This document shows, piece after piece, positions 7,964-15,509 of a stretch of DNA of 64,000 nucleotides. The DNA is from Streptomyces sp. HPF1205. GTDB lineage: Bacteria; Actinomycetota; Actinomycetes; Streptomycetales; Streptomycetaceae. Where the stretch lies: NCBI RefSeq assembly GCF_020400825.1, contig NZ_JAINVH010000001.1:434001-498000 (forward strand), read 5' to 3'. Numbering within the stretch: the stretch's first letter is position 1; each line of letters opens with the position of its first letter. Both the position numbers and the translations under genes were made by a program. The notes beneath the pieces were generated by a model that searched no databases, had not been told where the DNA came from, and saw only the letters and a program-made list of their open reading frames with translations.

Positions 7964-8830
7964 TTGACCAGGGGGAAATACAGAATGAGTGGCCTGCTGC
8001 TCGCGGCGGGCACTCTCGCGGCGGCGGCCGCAATGCTTCAGCCGGTGTCGGCTCAGGCCGAGGGCACGGGTTCTTCGGATACCTCGGGTGCGTCGGCGAC
8101 GTATTCCGATTTGCTCGCCAGCGGTGATCCGATACCGCTGGACTCGGCGAGCACTCCGGAGGCGCAGAAATTCGACTCCGTAGCGGCGGGCTCCGGTATG
8201 TCCGCCGCGGACCGGCAGCAGATGCTGGAAAGCGGCTCGTGGGTGAGCTACCCGGTCTACGCCACTGTTTCCGTCGACGACGGGGTCAGTGACGATGACG
8301 ACGACGCGACCTCCGCGATCAGCGGCGTGCAGTCGGTCGTGACCATGACGCCGCAGGTCAGCGGAGCCTTCGACACGGCGTCGAGCTCGGACGGCACGGC
8401 GGTGGAGGACGCGGCGCCGGACGGCAGCGGCTACATCTGCACCGGTGCCACCAACCCGACATACACGATCTACGCGATGAATGTCGCGAAGCGCAAGATC
8501 TACCGCTATTCCCTGCACGAGGGCTACTGCCGGGAAGCGTTCCAGCAGATCGTGACCAGCTTCGACTCGGCCCCCACAATACACCACCACGTGTACAAGT
8601 GGGCCGCGTTGGCCGGCTGGAGCTGGGGCGGCCAGGATCTTTCCGGAAGCAAGGGCCCGGAATACTACAAGACACTCGGGAAATCGCACGGCGGCGTCAA
8701 GACCTGGCGCGAGGGGCAGTTCAACTACTCCCCGATCCGCGTACCCGTCGGCCAGGTCCAGTTCTTCCCCTGGATCCACCAGTACGGCCGCGGCAACGGC
8801 ACCGTCAAGGACACCTGGGACATCGACTGA
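7964..8830 (+). CDS. Secreted protein of unknown function
   Basis: Predicted 288-residue exported protein. I chose the TTG at 7964: AGGAG at 7952-7956 lies seven bases before it, and it supplies the basic n-region TRGKYR that a start at ATG 7985 would lack. A hydrophobic core (LLLAAGTLAAAAAML) and a cleavage site near VSAQA complete a Sec signal. The mature part has an acidic patch of five Asp, a middle region with two Cys (YICTGATNP and HEGYCREAF), and a Trp/His-rich C-terminal section (APTIHHHVYKWAALAGW). No known catalytic motif is recognised. It has its own promoter and a strong terminator, so it is a single-gene unit. Confidence 0.8.
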   Translation: MTRGKYRMSGLLLAAGTLAAAAAMLQPVSAQAEGTGSSDTSGASATYSDLLASGDPIPLDSASTPEAQKFDSVAAGSGMSAADRQQMLESGSWVSYPVYATVSVDDGVSDDDDDATSAISGVQSVVTMTPQVSGAFDTASSSDGTAVEDAAPDGSGYICTGATNPTYTIYAMNVAKRKIYRYSLHEGYCREAFQQIVTSFDSAPTIHHHVYKWAALAGWSWGGQDLSGSKGPEYYKTLGKSHGGVKTWREGQFNYSPIRVPVGQVQFFPWIHQYGRGNGTVKDTWDID

Positions 8831-8877
8831 CACCTGAGTCGCCGAATACCTCGGCATTCCCCGCACGGAGATAACGT

Positions 8878-8912
8878 GATGCGCCGCCCGGGCCCGACCC
8901 GGGCGGCGCATC
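8878..8912 (+). terminator. Perfect 15-bp hairpin terminator
   Basis: Arms 8878-8892 and 8898-8912 are exact reverse complements, with a five-base loop CCCGA, 47 bp after the secreted-protein stop. It may also protect against read-through towards the convergent ATPase operon. Confidence 0.85.
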
Positions 8913-9074
8913 GCCGTTCATGACAGGTCCTTCAGTCGGGTCGCGAAGCCACGGCCGGGGAATTCCGCGGCGGCGCCGGCCTCCGCCACCACCACGCACG
9001 CAATGGGAGCCGTCTCGGCGTCATCCGGTCGCGGTCGCCCGCCGCGCGCATGCTCTATGCGACCGAAATGTTGG

Positions 9075-9746
9075 TCAGATCCAGCCTGTGAGGTCGCCCA
9101 CGAAGTCGTCGTACGAGCGGTTGCTGCCGCGTGGGGAGGGGATCAGCCGACGGGTGAGCGCCTCGCGGGCCACCGCCGGGCCGTCGCTCTCCCGGAACAC
9201 CGGCAGGCCGAGCCCGCGCCTGAGTTCCTCCTTGGCGTCCCTGATACGCCCGGTGTCCTTGTCCAGGAGCTTCGAAGGCACCTTCCACCGCGGACGCACG
9301 TGCCGGAAGGCGTCCGGGAACAGCAACAACCAGCTCTCGCTTTCCCAGGCGGCGAGCGCGAGAGCCGTGCGGAACTGCGGACACTGGCGGGCCAGTTCGT
9401 CGGTGAGCGCCTTGCGGATCCGGTCGTAGCCGCTATCCGCGTACCCGTCCAGATCCTCGTGGACGACGAAGCCGAGCAGGTCGGCGCGCTCTCGGAGGGC
9501 CTTTGCACGGGCCTTCCCGGCCAAGGTCTTCACGGCGGCGGCCAGTTCCGCGCCGGACTTCCCACGCAGCCGCACCGGGTCGTTGATGCGGACCAGTTTG
9601 GCGGTCTCGCTCAGATCAGGCCGGTGCGCCCGTATCAGCTCGGCGAGGATCTGGCAGTCGTTCTGGTCCTCACCGGCGAGCACGATGACGCCCCGCGTCT
9701 GACCCTTGGACGTCCGCCCGCCGGCCTGTCGCCCGCCCGGGGTCAC
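9075..9746 (-). CDS. TOPRIM-like (DUF4276-type) partner of ATPase, copy 1
   Basis: Predicted 223-residue protein that looks like a small TOPRIM-fold nuclease partner of an OLD/ABC-type ATPase. The putative TOPRIM Glu lies in VLAGEDQND (about residues 22-30), the acidic DxD-type strand in VVHEDLDG (94-101), and the DUF4276-like AAWESESWLL at 132-141. GTG 9746 overlaps the stop of the ATPase gene by four bases (GTGA), so the two are translationally coupled. By analogy with PARIS (AriA/AriB), OLD and similar defence ATPase-effector pairs, it may be the toxic or nucleolytic effector controlled by the ATPase. Catalytic activity is inferred. It is the last gene of a four-gene operon. Confidence 0.78.
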   Translation of the reverse strand: MTPGGRQAGGRTSKGQTRGVIVLAGEDQNDCQILAELIRAHRPDLSETAKLVRINDPVRLRGKSGAELAAAVKTLAGKARAKALRERADLLGFVVHEDLDGYADSGYDRIRKALTDELARQCPQFRTALALAAWESESWLLLFPDAFRHVRPRWKVPSKLLDKDTGRIRDAKEELRRGLGLPVFRESDGPAVAREALTRRLIPSPRGSNRSYDDFVGDLTGWI

Positions 9747-10978
9747 AGCTCACCTCCGGTGAGGTCGCCGCCGAGGACACCTGAGAACCACAGCTCTCCG
9801 AGGGGCTGTTCGCCGGACTCCTCGACGATGGTCTTCACCTCCTCCACGGTCAGCGCGGGAATGATCGAAGCGCCGTCGTCATCGCGGTCGCACACCACGA
9901 ACTCCTCCGGCCGCAGCCGGTTGACCAGCGCGGGGGAGTGGGTGGCCACGATGAACTGCGTCCGCTCGGCGGCTTCGCGCAGCCGCTGCACGACGAGTTC
10001 CAGGGCTTGCGGGTGCAGCCCGTGGTCGATCTCCTCGATACAGGTGAACGCCGGTGGGTTCGGGTCGTAGAGCAGGGCGAGCAGTCCCAGCAGACGGACC
10101 GTGCCGTACGACGCGTCGGCGAGCGGCGTCAGCCGGCGCAGGCCGTGTTCGCGCAGGACGACGGTCAACTGGTCCGTGGAACCGCCGACCTCCTCGAACT
10201 CGATGTTCTCCAGTTGCGGCAGGACGGTCCGGGCGTCGGCCACTAAATCGTCCCAGATCTCCTCGCGGCCGCTGAGGTGAATCAGGAATCCGGCCAGGTT
10301 CTCGGCGTGCGGCGAGAGCGTGGCGAAGTCCGCGCCGCGCAGGCGGGTCGGCTGTCGGGCGGCCGCCACGTCGACGTCGAAGACCCGGAACGACGACAGT
10401 CGGTCGGCTACACGCGTTACCTCGTCGCCGCCGTCGGCGGGCCCGAGCCGGGGCAGCGTGGACAGACCGCTGCTGAGCCTGCGGATACCGAAGCTGCCGC
10501 TGTCCTTCGTCTGTCCTGCCCGTTCATCGACGACGCGAGCTTCCTCGCCGGCGATGGTGATGCGTCGGCCGCGTCCCTGCTTGCGCTTGAACGCGAAGCT
10601 CTCCTCACGCGACAGGGTGTACCGCGTGCCTCGGCCGTCCCGGTTCGACGGCTGGGAGCGGCGACGGATGACGAGGTTGTACTCGTCGGGTGCGTTGCGC
10701 GACGCGTTACTGGTCCAGGTCGCCTTCAACTGGATGCGCATCGAGGTCGGCGGCCGGCTCCCGCCCCAGAAGGCCACCTCGTCGAACCCGCCGCGCGCGT
10801 CGAGCGCCGGCTGGAGGTCGGTCCGGATGATGTCGGCGAGAAGGTCGAACACCTTCAGCACGTTCGACTTGCCCGCGCCGTTCGGTCCCACCAGCACGGT
10901 GAGGGGACCGAGCGGCACCGTCACGTCGCGCAGGCTGCGGAAGTTCTCGACGTGGAGTTCCAGGAGGCGGCCAGGCAT
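9743..10978 (-). CDS. OLD/ABC-type AAA ATPase, copy 1
   Basis: Predicted 411-residue SMC/ABC-like ATPase. It starts MPGRLLELHVENFRSLRD and has Walker A GPNGAGKS (31-38), a Walker B-like FTCIEEIDHGLHP (from about 311) and the H-loop IVATHSPAL (about 343-351), followed by VVCDRDDDGASI. The AAA_21 type of AAA15/21 ATPase fits best. ATG 10978 begins the conserved N-terminus; the in-frame extension to 11011 has no support. There are 69 bp between it and the second module upstream. It overlaps its TOPRIM-like partner by four bases. Such ATPases act as sensors or scaffolds in anti-phage systems; the trigger here is unknown. Confidence 0.88.
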   Translation of the reverse strand: MPGRLLELHVENFRSLRDVTVPLGPLTVLVGPNGAGKSNVLKVFDLLADIIRTDLQPALDARGGFDEVAFWGGSRPPTSMRIQLKATWTSNASRNAPDEYNLVIRRRSQPSNRDGRGTRYTLSREESFAFKRKQGRGRRITIAGEEARVVDERAGQTKDSGSFGIRRLSSGLSTLPRLGPADGGDEVTRVADRLSSFRVFDVDVAAARQPTRLRGADFATLSPHAENLAGFLIHLSGREEIWDDLVADARTVLPQLENIEFEEVGGSTDQLTVVLREHGLRRLTPLADASYGTVRLLGLLALLYDPNPPAFTCIEEIDHGLHPQALELVVQRLREAAERTQFIVATHSPALVNRLRPEEFVVCDRDDDGASIIPALTVEEVKTIVEESGEQPLGELWFSGVLGGDLTGGEL

Positions 10979-11047
10979 GGGAAACCTATCGGCTGGATGT
11001 GGGGACGGCATACCTGCTGTGGCACGGTGGCGGCGCTGCGTGAGCTG

Positions 11048-11674
11048 TCATGCACGGTCCAGTGCTGCTCTGAGATCTGCCATGAACGCCTGCCAGGAAG
11101 GCAACTGGGACACCGGCCCGTGGGGGTCGAGCGCTTCCAGGAGTTTGTGCCGGTGCCGCGGGAAGCGGCTGCGGAACGTGGCCAGACGGCGTCCGGAGAC
11201 ACCACTCGCCGTTGCCAGCGTCTCCTGTAAAAGCTTCTTCGGATCGCTGATCCGTTCGACGGCACTGCCCTTGGGCAGATCGAGCTTCATCCGCCCACGG
11301 GGATTTTCCGCGACTCGGCGGATGGCCGCTTCGTCGAGGAGTATCCAGGCTTCCAGGGCTCGCACCGGTACAACAGCTATGCAGGGGCGACCAGGCCACT
11401 CCGATGTGACGGCCGCGGCCACCTCCTGGTGCCGCTTCTCCGGAGTCACACCATCTGCGTCCCGGTGCACGATCACCAGGTCATATGCATCTCCGAGATT
11501 CCGTGCGGCACGGAGTTTGTCCGCCACGGCATGGCATTCGGTGAACCCGAGGCGGCCGAACTCCGGTGCGGTCACCACGGCTTGTGTGCCGCCTTCAGCT
11601 GCCACCGCCTCGATATGGGGCACCAGCCCATTGTCGCTCGTTCCCTCGCCGGTGAAGAGGATGCGCAGGGTCAC
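11048..11674 (-). CDS. TOPRIM-like (DUF4276-type) partner of ATPase, copy 2
   Basis: Predicted 208-residue protein with clear DUF4276/TOPRIM-like features: ILFTGEGTSDNG with the conserved Glu (residues 5-16), VIVHRDADG with an Asp-x-Asp (67-75) and VRALEAWILLD (104-114). GTG 11674 is placed by the four-base GTGA overlap with the upstream ATPase stop. The longer open frame to 12394 is antisense shadow of the ATPase. It differs clearly from copy 1, for example VHRDADG against VHEDLDG, so this is not a recent duplication. A nuclease effector role is inferred from the family fold and context. Confidence 0.82.
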   Translation of the reverse strand: MTLRILFTGEGTSDNGLVPHIEAVAAEGGTQAVVTAPEFGRLGFTECHAVADKLRAARNLGDAYDLVIVHRDADGVTPEKRHQEVAAAVTSEWPGRPCIAVVPVRALEAWILLDEAAIRRVAENPRGRMKLDLPKGSAVERISDPKKLLQETLATASGVSGRRLATFRSRFPRHRHKLLEALDPHGPVSQLPSWQAFMADLRAALDRA

Positions 11675-13092
11675 GCCGCCCCCAGATCGAGGGTGATCTG
11701 AGCACCGGGAGGTGTGGTCAGGTACGGGAGAATGTCTGCTTTGGTGACATAGTCCCGCCTCCCGTCCGTGACGCGCCAGGTGCCTTCCAGCGGGCGCAGC
11801 CGGAGGCCGTGGGTCAGTGTGCCGTCCTCCGTCCGCTGCATGGTCGCGTCCGCGAAGAGCAGATCTTCGGGGGAGACGAGCTGTACGACGCCAGGCGAGT
11901 GCGTGTTGATGAGAACCTGCCGGAAGGGATTGTCCGGTCCGGGCTCCTCGGTGGGGTCCACCGCGAGTTCCTGGACGAGTTCCACCATGGGGTTGAGGTT
12001 TGCCGGATGGATGCCGTTCTCCGGCTCCTCCATGCAGATCATGCCGCGCACGGTGGGATCCTCGAGCAGCACGCACAGCGCGAGGAAGCGAAGCGTGCCC
12101 TCGGACAGACTGCGTGCCGGCAGGAGCATTCCGTCCGACTCCCGGACCTGGACCGTCAGCAACTGCCGCACCTCGTCCTGGTCCACCCCGAGTTCGCGGA
12201 CCTGTACCCCCGTCAGATCCGACAGCCGACCGGCCACACGCGCGTACACCTGGTCGGGATCTGTCCCGGGCAGGGTGTGCGCGACCCGGTAGAGGGCTGC
12301 GGGTAGGTGCGAGCCGTCGACATCCATGCTCTGTGGATCCATGTAACGGTCCGCGCTGCGCAGAGCGGAGGGTTCGAGGGCGAGTCGGCGCCACGACTCC
12401 ATCTCTCGCCGGGCGGCGAGGATCGTCGGGTCGTCGCTCGATGTGATGGTCGAGACGACCGTGGCCGGGGCACGTGAGGCCGCGGCCGGCTTGGGCTGGC
12501 CGCGGCTGCCGCCGTCTTGGTGGATCTTGACGATGGGCTCGCCGGACGACGCGTCCGCGTCGGTCGAGATGTAGGGCGCGCCGCTGCGGTGTCCGATGAT
12601 GACCTCGTTGCGGAAACGGCCGGCACTGTGGGGGAAACGCATGTGGCTCTTGGCGGCGCCTTTGGTGACGTGCTGCAGGTTCTCACGGAGTAGTGTCAAC
12701 CGTCCGAACCGGTCCAGACCCGAGGGTTCCTGATAGCCGATCTCCAGCTCGTAGCGCAGGAAGGTGGTCGTAGGTTTGGCGACCCGTCCGAAGTCGTCTT
12801 CGATCACCGGAGGGACGATCATTTCGGCAGCGAAGCGCATGCGGTGCTGTCCCGCCCCGTAGCCCTTCCAGAAAAGATCCCTCGGATCGCCGTGGCGATC
12901 GCCGTGAACCCCGCGGACCTCTTGCGCGGCCTCCATCATGGAACGGTCGGCAAGGAGGGACAAGAACTGGATCGCGTCGAACACGTTCGACTTGCCGGTA
13001 CCGTTTTCTCCCGCGATACAGGTGAACGGCCCGAAGTCGATGGACAGGTCCAGCAGGTTCTTGAACCCGTGGACCTCCAACCGGGTCAGCAT
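11671..13092 (-). CDS. OLD/ABC-type AAA ATPase, copy 2
   Basis: Predicted 473-residue ATPase, first gene of the four-gene operon. It has the N-terminus LTRLEVHGFKNLLDL, Walker A GENGTGKS (28-35), a signature-like ARSLSEGTLRFLAL region, Walker B GMICMEEPENGIHP and the H-loop LINTHSPGV. ATG 13092 follows GGAGGGG closely; the in-frame extension to 13182 has no site. Its central region (roughly residues 90-300) differs from copy 1 and is longer. It overlaps the TOPRIM-like gene by four bases. Family assignment is firm; a defence role is inferred from the pairing. Confidence 0.88.
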   Translation of the reverse strand: MLTRLEVHGFKNLLDLSIDFGPFTCIAGENGTGKSNVFDAIQFLSLLADRSMMEAAQEVRGVHGDRHGDPRDLFWKGYGAGQHRMRFAAEMIVPPVIEDDFGRVAKPTTTFLRYELEIGYQEPSGLDRFGRLTLLRENLQHVTKGAAKSHMRFPHSAGRFRNEVIIGHRSGAPYISTDADASSGEPIVKIHQDGGSRGQPKPAAASRAPATVVSTITSSDDPTILAARREMESWRRLALEPSALRSADRYMDPQSMDVDGSHLPAALYRVAHTLPGTDPDQVYARVAGRLSDLTGVQVRELGVDQDEVRQLLTVQVRESDGMLLPARSLSEGTLRFLALCVLLEDPTVRGMICMEEPENGIHPANLNPMVELVQELAVDPTEEPGPDNPFRQVLINTHSPGVVQLVSPEDLLFADATMQRTEDGTLTHGLRLRPLEGTWRVTDGRRDYVTKADILPYLTTPPGAQITLDLGAA

Positions 13093-13618
13093 CGCCCCTC
13101 CGTCTTGTTCGGCTTCCACGGATGGATGGTCACCTTCCATGCGTGGAAGATCGTGGGTCAGCGTATCCGGGAACGCTGACATGGGTCTGTGTGTCTGGCG
13201 TGGTCATTCCGCCGAGCGACGGGGTGCGCCGGCCTCAGGTGTCCAGGCAGTGCAAACGAACAGCCGCGTCAGTCTGGCGCCCGGCGGGGTCGACGTGAAC
13301 GACATTTCGAACTCGTCGGTCCCCGTGAGGCCGGGGCGGGCTTCCCCGCGTGCGGCCCCGGTTCGACCCGCCGGGGCGTGGTCGGGCGCGCTCCGGTGGG
13401 GCGGGCGGTCTTTGAAAGGAACGGGAGAAGAACCCGCCAAACCAAACCCCTCGGGGGTCAACTGTTGCCGCTAAACCGCTCGTTCGGGTGATGAATCGTC
13501 CTGATTTCGGAGTATTGCGATACGGTCGGCGACGACAACCGCACACATGCTTCGGCCCCCGGTAGGACTGGCATCCTGGTCCGAGGGCCTGACCACATAG
13601 GAAGCAAACCCCTTCCCC
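13093..13618. other. Spacer between ATPase operon and HTH gene
   Basis: About 526 bp between divergent genes. It should hold the promoter of the leftward ATPase operon and that of the rightward HTH gene, but I cannot pick confident -35/-10 pairs. The only gene-like content is a short decayed fragment on the minus strand at 13204-13305. Confidence 0.5.
13204..13305 (-). pseudogene. Remnant of an RsbW-like ATP-binding regulator
   Basis: From ATG 13305 the minus strand reads MSFTSTPPGARLTRLFV, then leaves the expected frame. Streptomyces histidine-kinase-like (RsbW/anti-sigma type) proteins often start MSFTSTPRGARLARRL followed by HRLDAWG. A one-base shift after RLF gives RLHCLDT, which continues that pattern before a stop. 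I read this as the 5' end of such a gene, frameshifted and truncated. It is short, so chance resemblance is possible. Confidence 0.4.
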
Positions 13619-14524
13619 ATGGCTGACCCGCAGTCTAACGCGAACGTGCCCGCGCAGCAGCTTCCCGAGGGCGCGCCCTCCTCAGGAGTGATCCACGTTC
13701 GGCACCGGCACCGCGACCGGTTCACCATCGTCGGCAACCATCTCGCCCAGCATCCACGGCTTTCGGCGGTCGCGATCGGGCTCGCGGTCCACATCCTGTC
13801 GCTGCCCGACGGGGCCTCGGTCACCGTGAAGGCGCTGACCCTGCGGTTCCGGGAGGGGGAGACGACCATCCGGCGGGCGATGAACGAGCTGGAGGAGGCG
13901 GGGTACGTCGTCCGCCGCCGGGTTCCGCTCGGCCGCGGGCGGTTCGCCACGCGGACGTTCGCGTACGACAGGCCCGGGTACGCGCCTGACGACGACCGGC
14001 GGCATCGGGCGGGGCGGGAGCCGCAGCGGCCTTCGCCGCGACCTGAGGTCCCAGGCGCCCGGCAGCCGGTCGCCGCCCCGTCTCCCGGGCCGCCTCCCGC
14101 CTCGCCTCCTCGGCCGTCTCCCGGGCCGTCTCGCGGCGGGCCGTCTCTCCCCGCGCCCTCCGGGCCGGCGGCTGATCTGCTGGCACGGCTGCGGCTCGCG
14201 GACCCCCGGCTGCTGCTGTCCGCCCGGGACATCGCGCAACTCCTCCCCGCGGTGGACACATGGCTGGCCCGCGCCGCCACTCCGGTGCAGATCGCGCGAA
14301 CCCTCACGGCGGGATTGCCGCCCGAGCCCGTGCCCATTCACCATCCGGCCCGCCTTCTGGCCCACCGGCTGACAGTCCTGCTCCCGCCTCCGCTGCCCGC
14401 CGAGGCCGGGCCTGCCGAGCGGCCGGCACCGCTGCACACCTGTGACGGGTGCGACCGCGCCATCCGCACGCACGACCCGCACGCCCTTTGCGCAGACTGC
14501 CGGCGAGTTGCCGCTGCCGCGTAG
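13619..14524 (+). CDS. Winged-helix DNA-binding protein with C-terminal Cys cluster
   Basis: Predicted 301-residue regulator of a Streptomyces helix-turn-helix family. The N-terminal domain (about residues 25-110) includes RFTIVGNHLAQHPRLSAVA, LTLRFREGETTIRRAM and NELEEAGYVVRRRVPLG, a winged-helix read-head. A Pro/Ser/Arg-rich linker spans about 120-185. The C-terminus ends with a four-cysteine cluster (CDGCDRAI, then CADC) that could bind zinc. The protein is predicted cytoplasmic and its targets are unknown. It starts at ATG 13619, the first good start after the gene-poor region. The remnant of an RsbW-like gene just upstream fits a frequent genomic pairing. Confidence 0.8.
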   Translation: MADPQSNANVPAQQLPEGAPSSGVIHVRHRHRDRFTIVGNHLAQHPRLSAVAIGLAVHILSLPDGASVTVKALTLRFREGETTIRRAMNELEEAGYVVRRRVPLGRGRFATRTFAYDRPGYAPDDDRRHRAGREPQRPSPRPEVPGARQPVAAPSPGPPPASPPRPSPGPSRGGPSLPAPSGPAADLLARLRLADPRLLLSARDIAQLLPAVDTWLARAATPVQIARTLTAGLPPEPVPIHHPARLLAHRLTVLLPPPLPAEAGPAERPAPLHTCDGCDRAIRTHDPHALCADCRRVAAAA

Positions 14525-14638
14525 CCCCTGGCTTCGCCGGGAGTCGCCCAACAGGTGGTCGGGCGGGCCGGGGAGGGGCATCGTGAGGGGGAGCGGGCCG
14601 TGACGGGCGGGTCCGAGCCGAGAGGACGGAGCGGGACG

Positions 14639-15205
14639 ATGACCGTGAAGGTGTTGCTGGTGACCGGGGACGCGGCGGAATCCCTGGAGGTGATGTACCC
14701 CTATCAGCGGTTGACGGAGGAGGGGTACGTGGTGGAGATCGCCGCGCCCGCGCGCAAGAAGCTGCGGTTCGTGGTGCACGACTTCGAGGACGGCTTCGAC
14801 ACGTACACGGAGAAGCCGGGGTACACGTGGCCGGCGGACCTGGCCTTCGAGGAGGTCGACCCCGCGCAGTACGCCGCCCTGGTGGTGCCGGGCGGCCGGG
14901 CGCCGGAATATCTGCGGAACAACCCCGACCTGCGGCGGATCGTCGAGCACTTCTTCACCGAGGGCAAGCCGGTCGCCCAGATCTGCCACGGTCCGCAGAT
15001 CTCCGCCGCGGCGGGCGTGCTGTCGGGGCGGCGTACGGCCGCCTACCCGGCGCTGGAGCCCGATGTCGTGGCGGCCGGCGCCGAGTACGAGGACGGCGAC
15101 GCGGTCGTCGACGGCACCCTCGTGTCGGCCCGGGCCTGGCCCGACCACCCCGGCTGGATGCGCGCCTTCGTCGACCTGCTGCGCAAGACCGCCCCGCCCG
15201 CGTGA
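14639..15205 (+). CDS. DJ-1/PfpI family protein
   Basis: Predicted 188-residue cytoplasmic protein of the DJ-1/PfpI (class I glutamine amidotransferase-like) superfamily. The nucleophile elbow is QICHGPQ with Cys116, the conserved acidic residue is in DAAESLEVMYP (residues 11-21), and ALVVPGGRAPEYLR (80-93) is the usual strand and turn. Members may be deglycases, proteases or chaperones; the specific activity cannot be read. ATG 14639 has GGAG about eight bases upstream. It is convergent with the emfourin gene, whose stop lies 13 bp beyond. Confidence 0.9.
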   Translation: MTVKVLLVTGDAAESLEVMYPYQRLTEEGYVVEIAAPARKKLRFVVHDFEDGFDTYTEKPGYTWPADLAFEEVDPAQYAALVVPGGRAPEYLRNNPDLRRIVEHFFTEGKPVAQICHGPQISAAAGVLSGRRTAAYPALEPDVVAAGAEYEDGDAVVDGTLVSARAWPDHPGWMRAFVDLLRKTAPPA

Positions 15206-15218
15206 CCCGGTGACGGAC

Positions 15219-15485
15219 CTACGCCCCCTCGCCCAGCACGGCCTGGATGAGCTCGCGCTGGGCGGGGGTCAGGTGCGGGTCGGCGCACTGGATCGTGCGG
15301 CCGTCGACCGTGATCTCGTAGGTGAAGCCGTCGGGGACGCCGTGCGCCCCCGAGCGCGGGGCCTGCGCGGCGACCTCGCGGGCCAGGGCCTCCAGGAACG
15401 AGCCGTCGGCCCGGCCGGACGTGTCGACGGCCGCGGTCCGGCCGATTCCGGCGAAGCCGCCGCTGCGGTTCACTTCGATGCGCAC
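15219..15485 (-). CDS. Emfourin-type protealysin inhibitor
   Basis: Predicted 88-residue protein of the emfourin family, inhibitors of protealysin-like M4 metallopeptidases. It begins RIEVNRSGGFAGIGRTA and carries DGFTYEITVDGRTI and DPHLTPAQRELIQAVL. The lack of a signal peptide fits an intracellular inhibitor. It lies 24 bp after the M4 protease gene on the same strand, the canonical enzyme-inhibitor operon, and should inhibit that enzyme inside the cell. The start is GTG 15485, with GGTGGAG only two bases before it, so initiation may rely on coupling. Confidence 0.9.
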   Translation of the reverse strand: MRIEVNRSGGFAGIGRTAAVDTSGRADGSFLEALAREVAAQAPRSGAHGVPDGFTYEITVDGRTIQCADPHLTPAQRELIQAVLGEGA

Positions 15486-15509
15486 GACTCCACCGTAGTC
15501 ATACCCGGG

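Noticed and set aside
9003..10070. Plus-strand ORFs across the ATPase operon
   Set aside because: They lack family motifs and ribosome-binding sites, while the minus strand has complete ATPase motifs.
11748..12394. 5' extension of the DUF4276-type gene
   Set aside because: It is the antisense frame of the ATPase; the GTGA overlap at 11671-11674 gives a better start.
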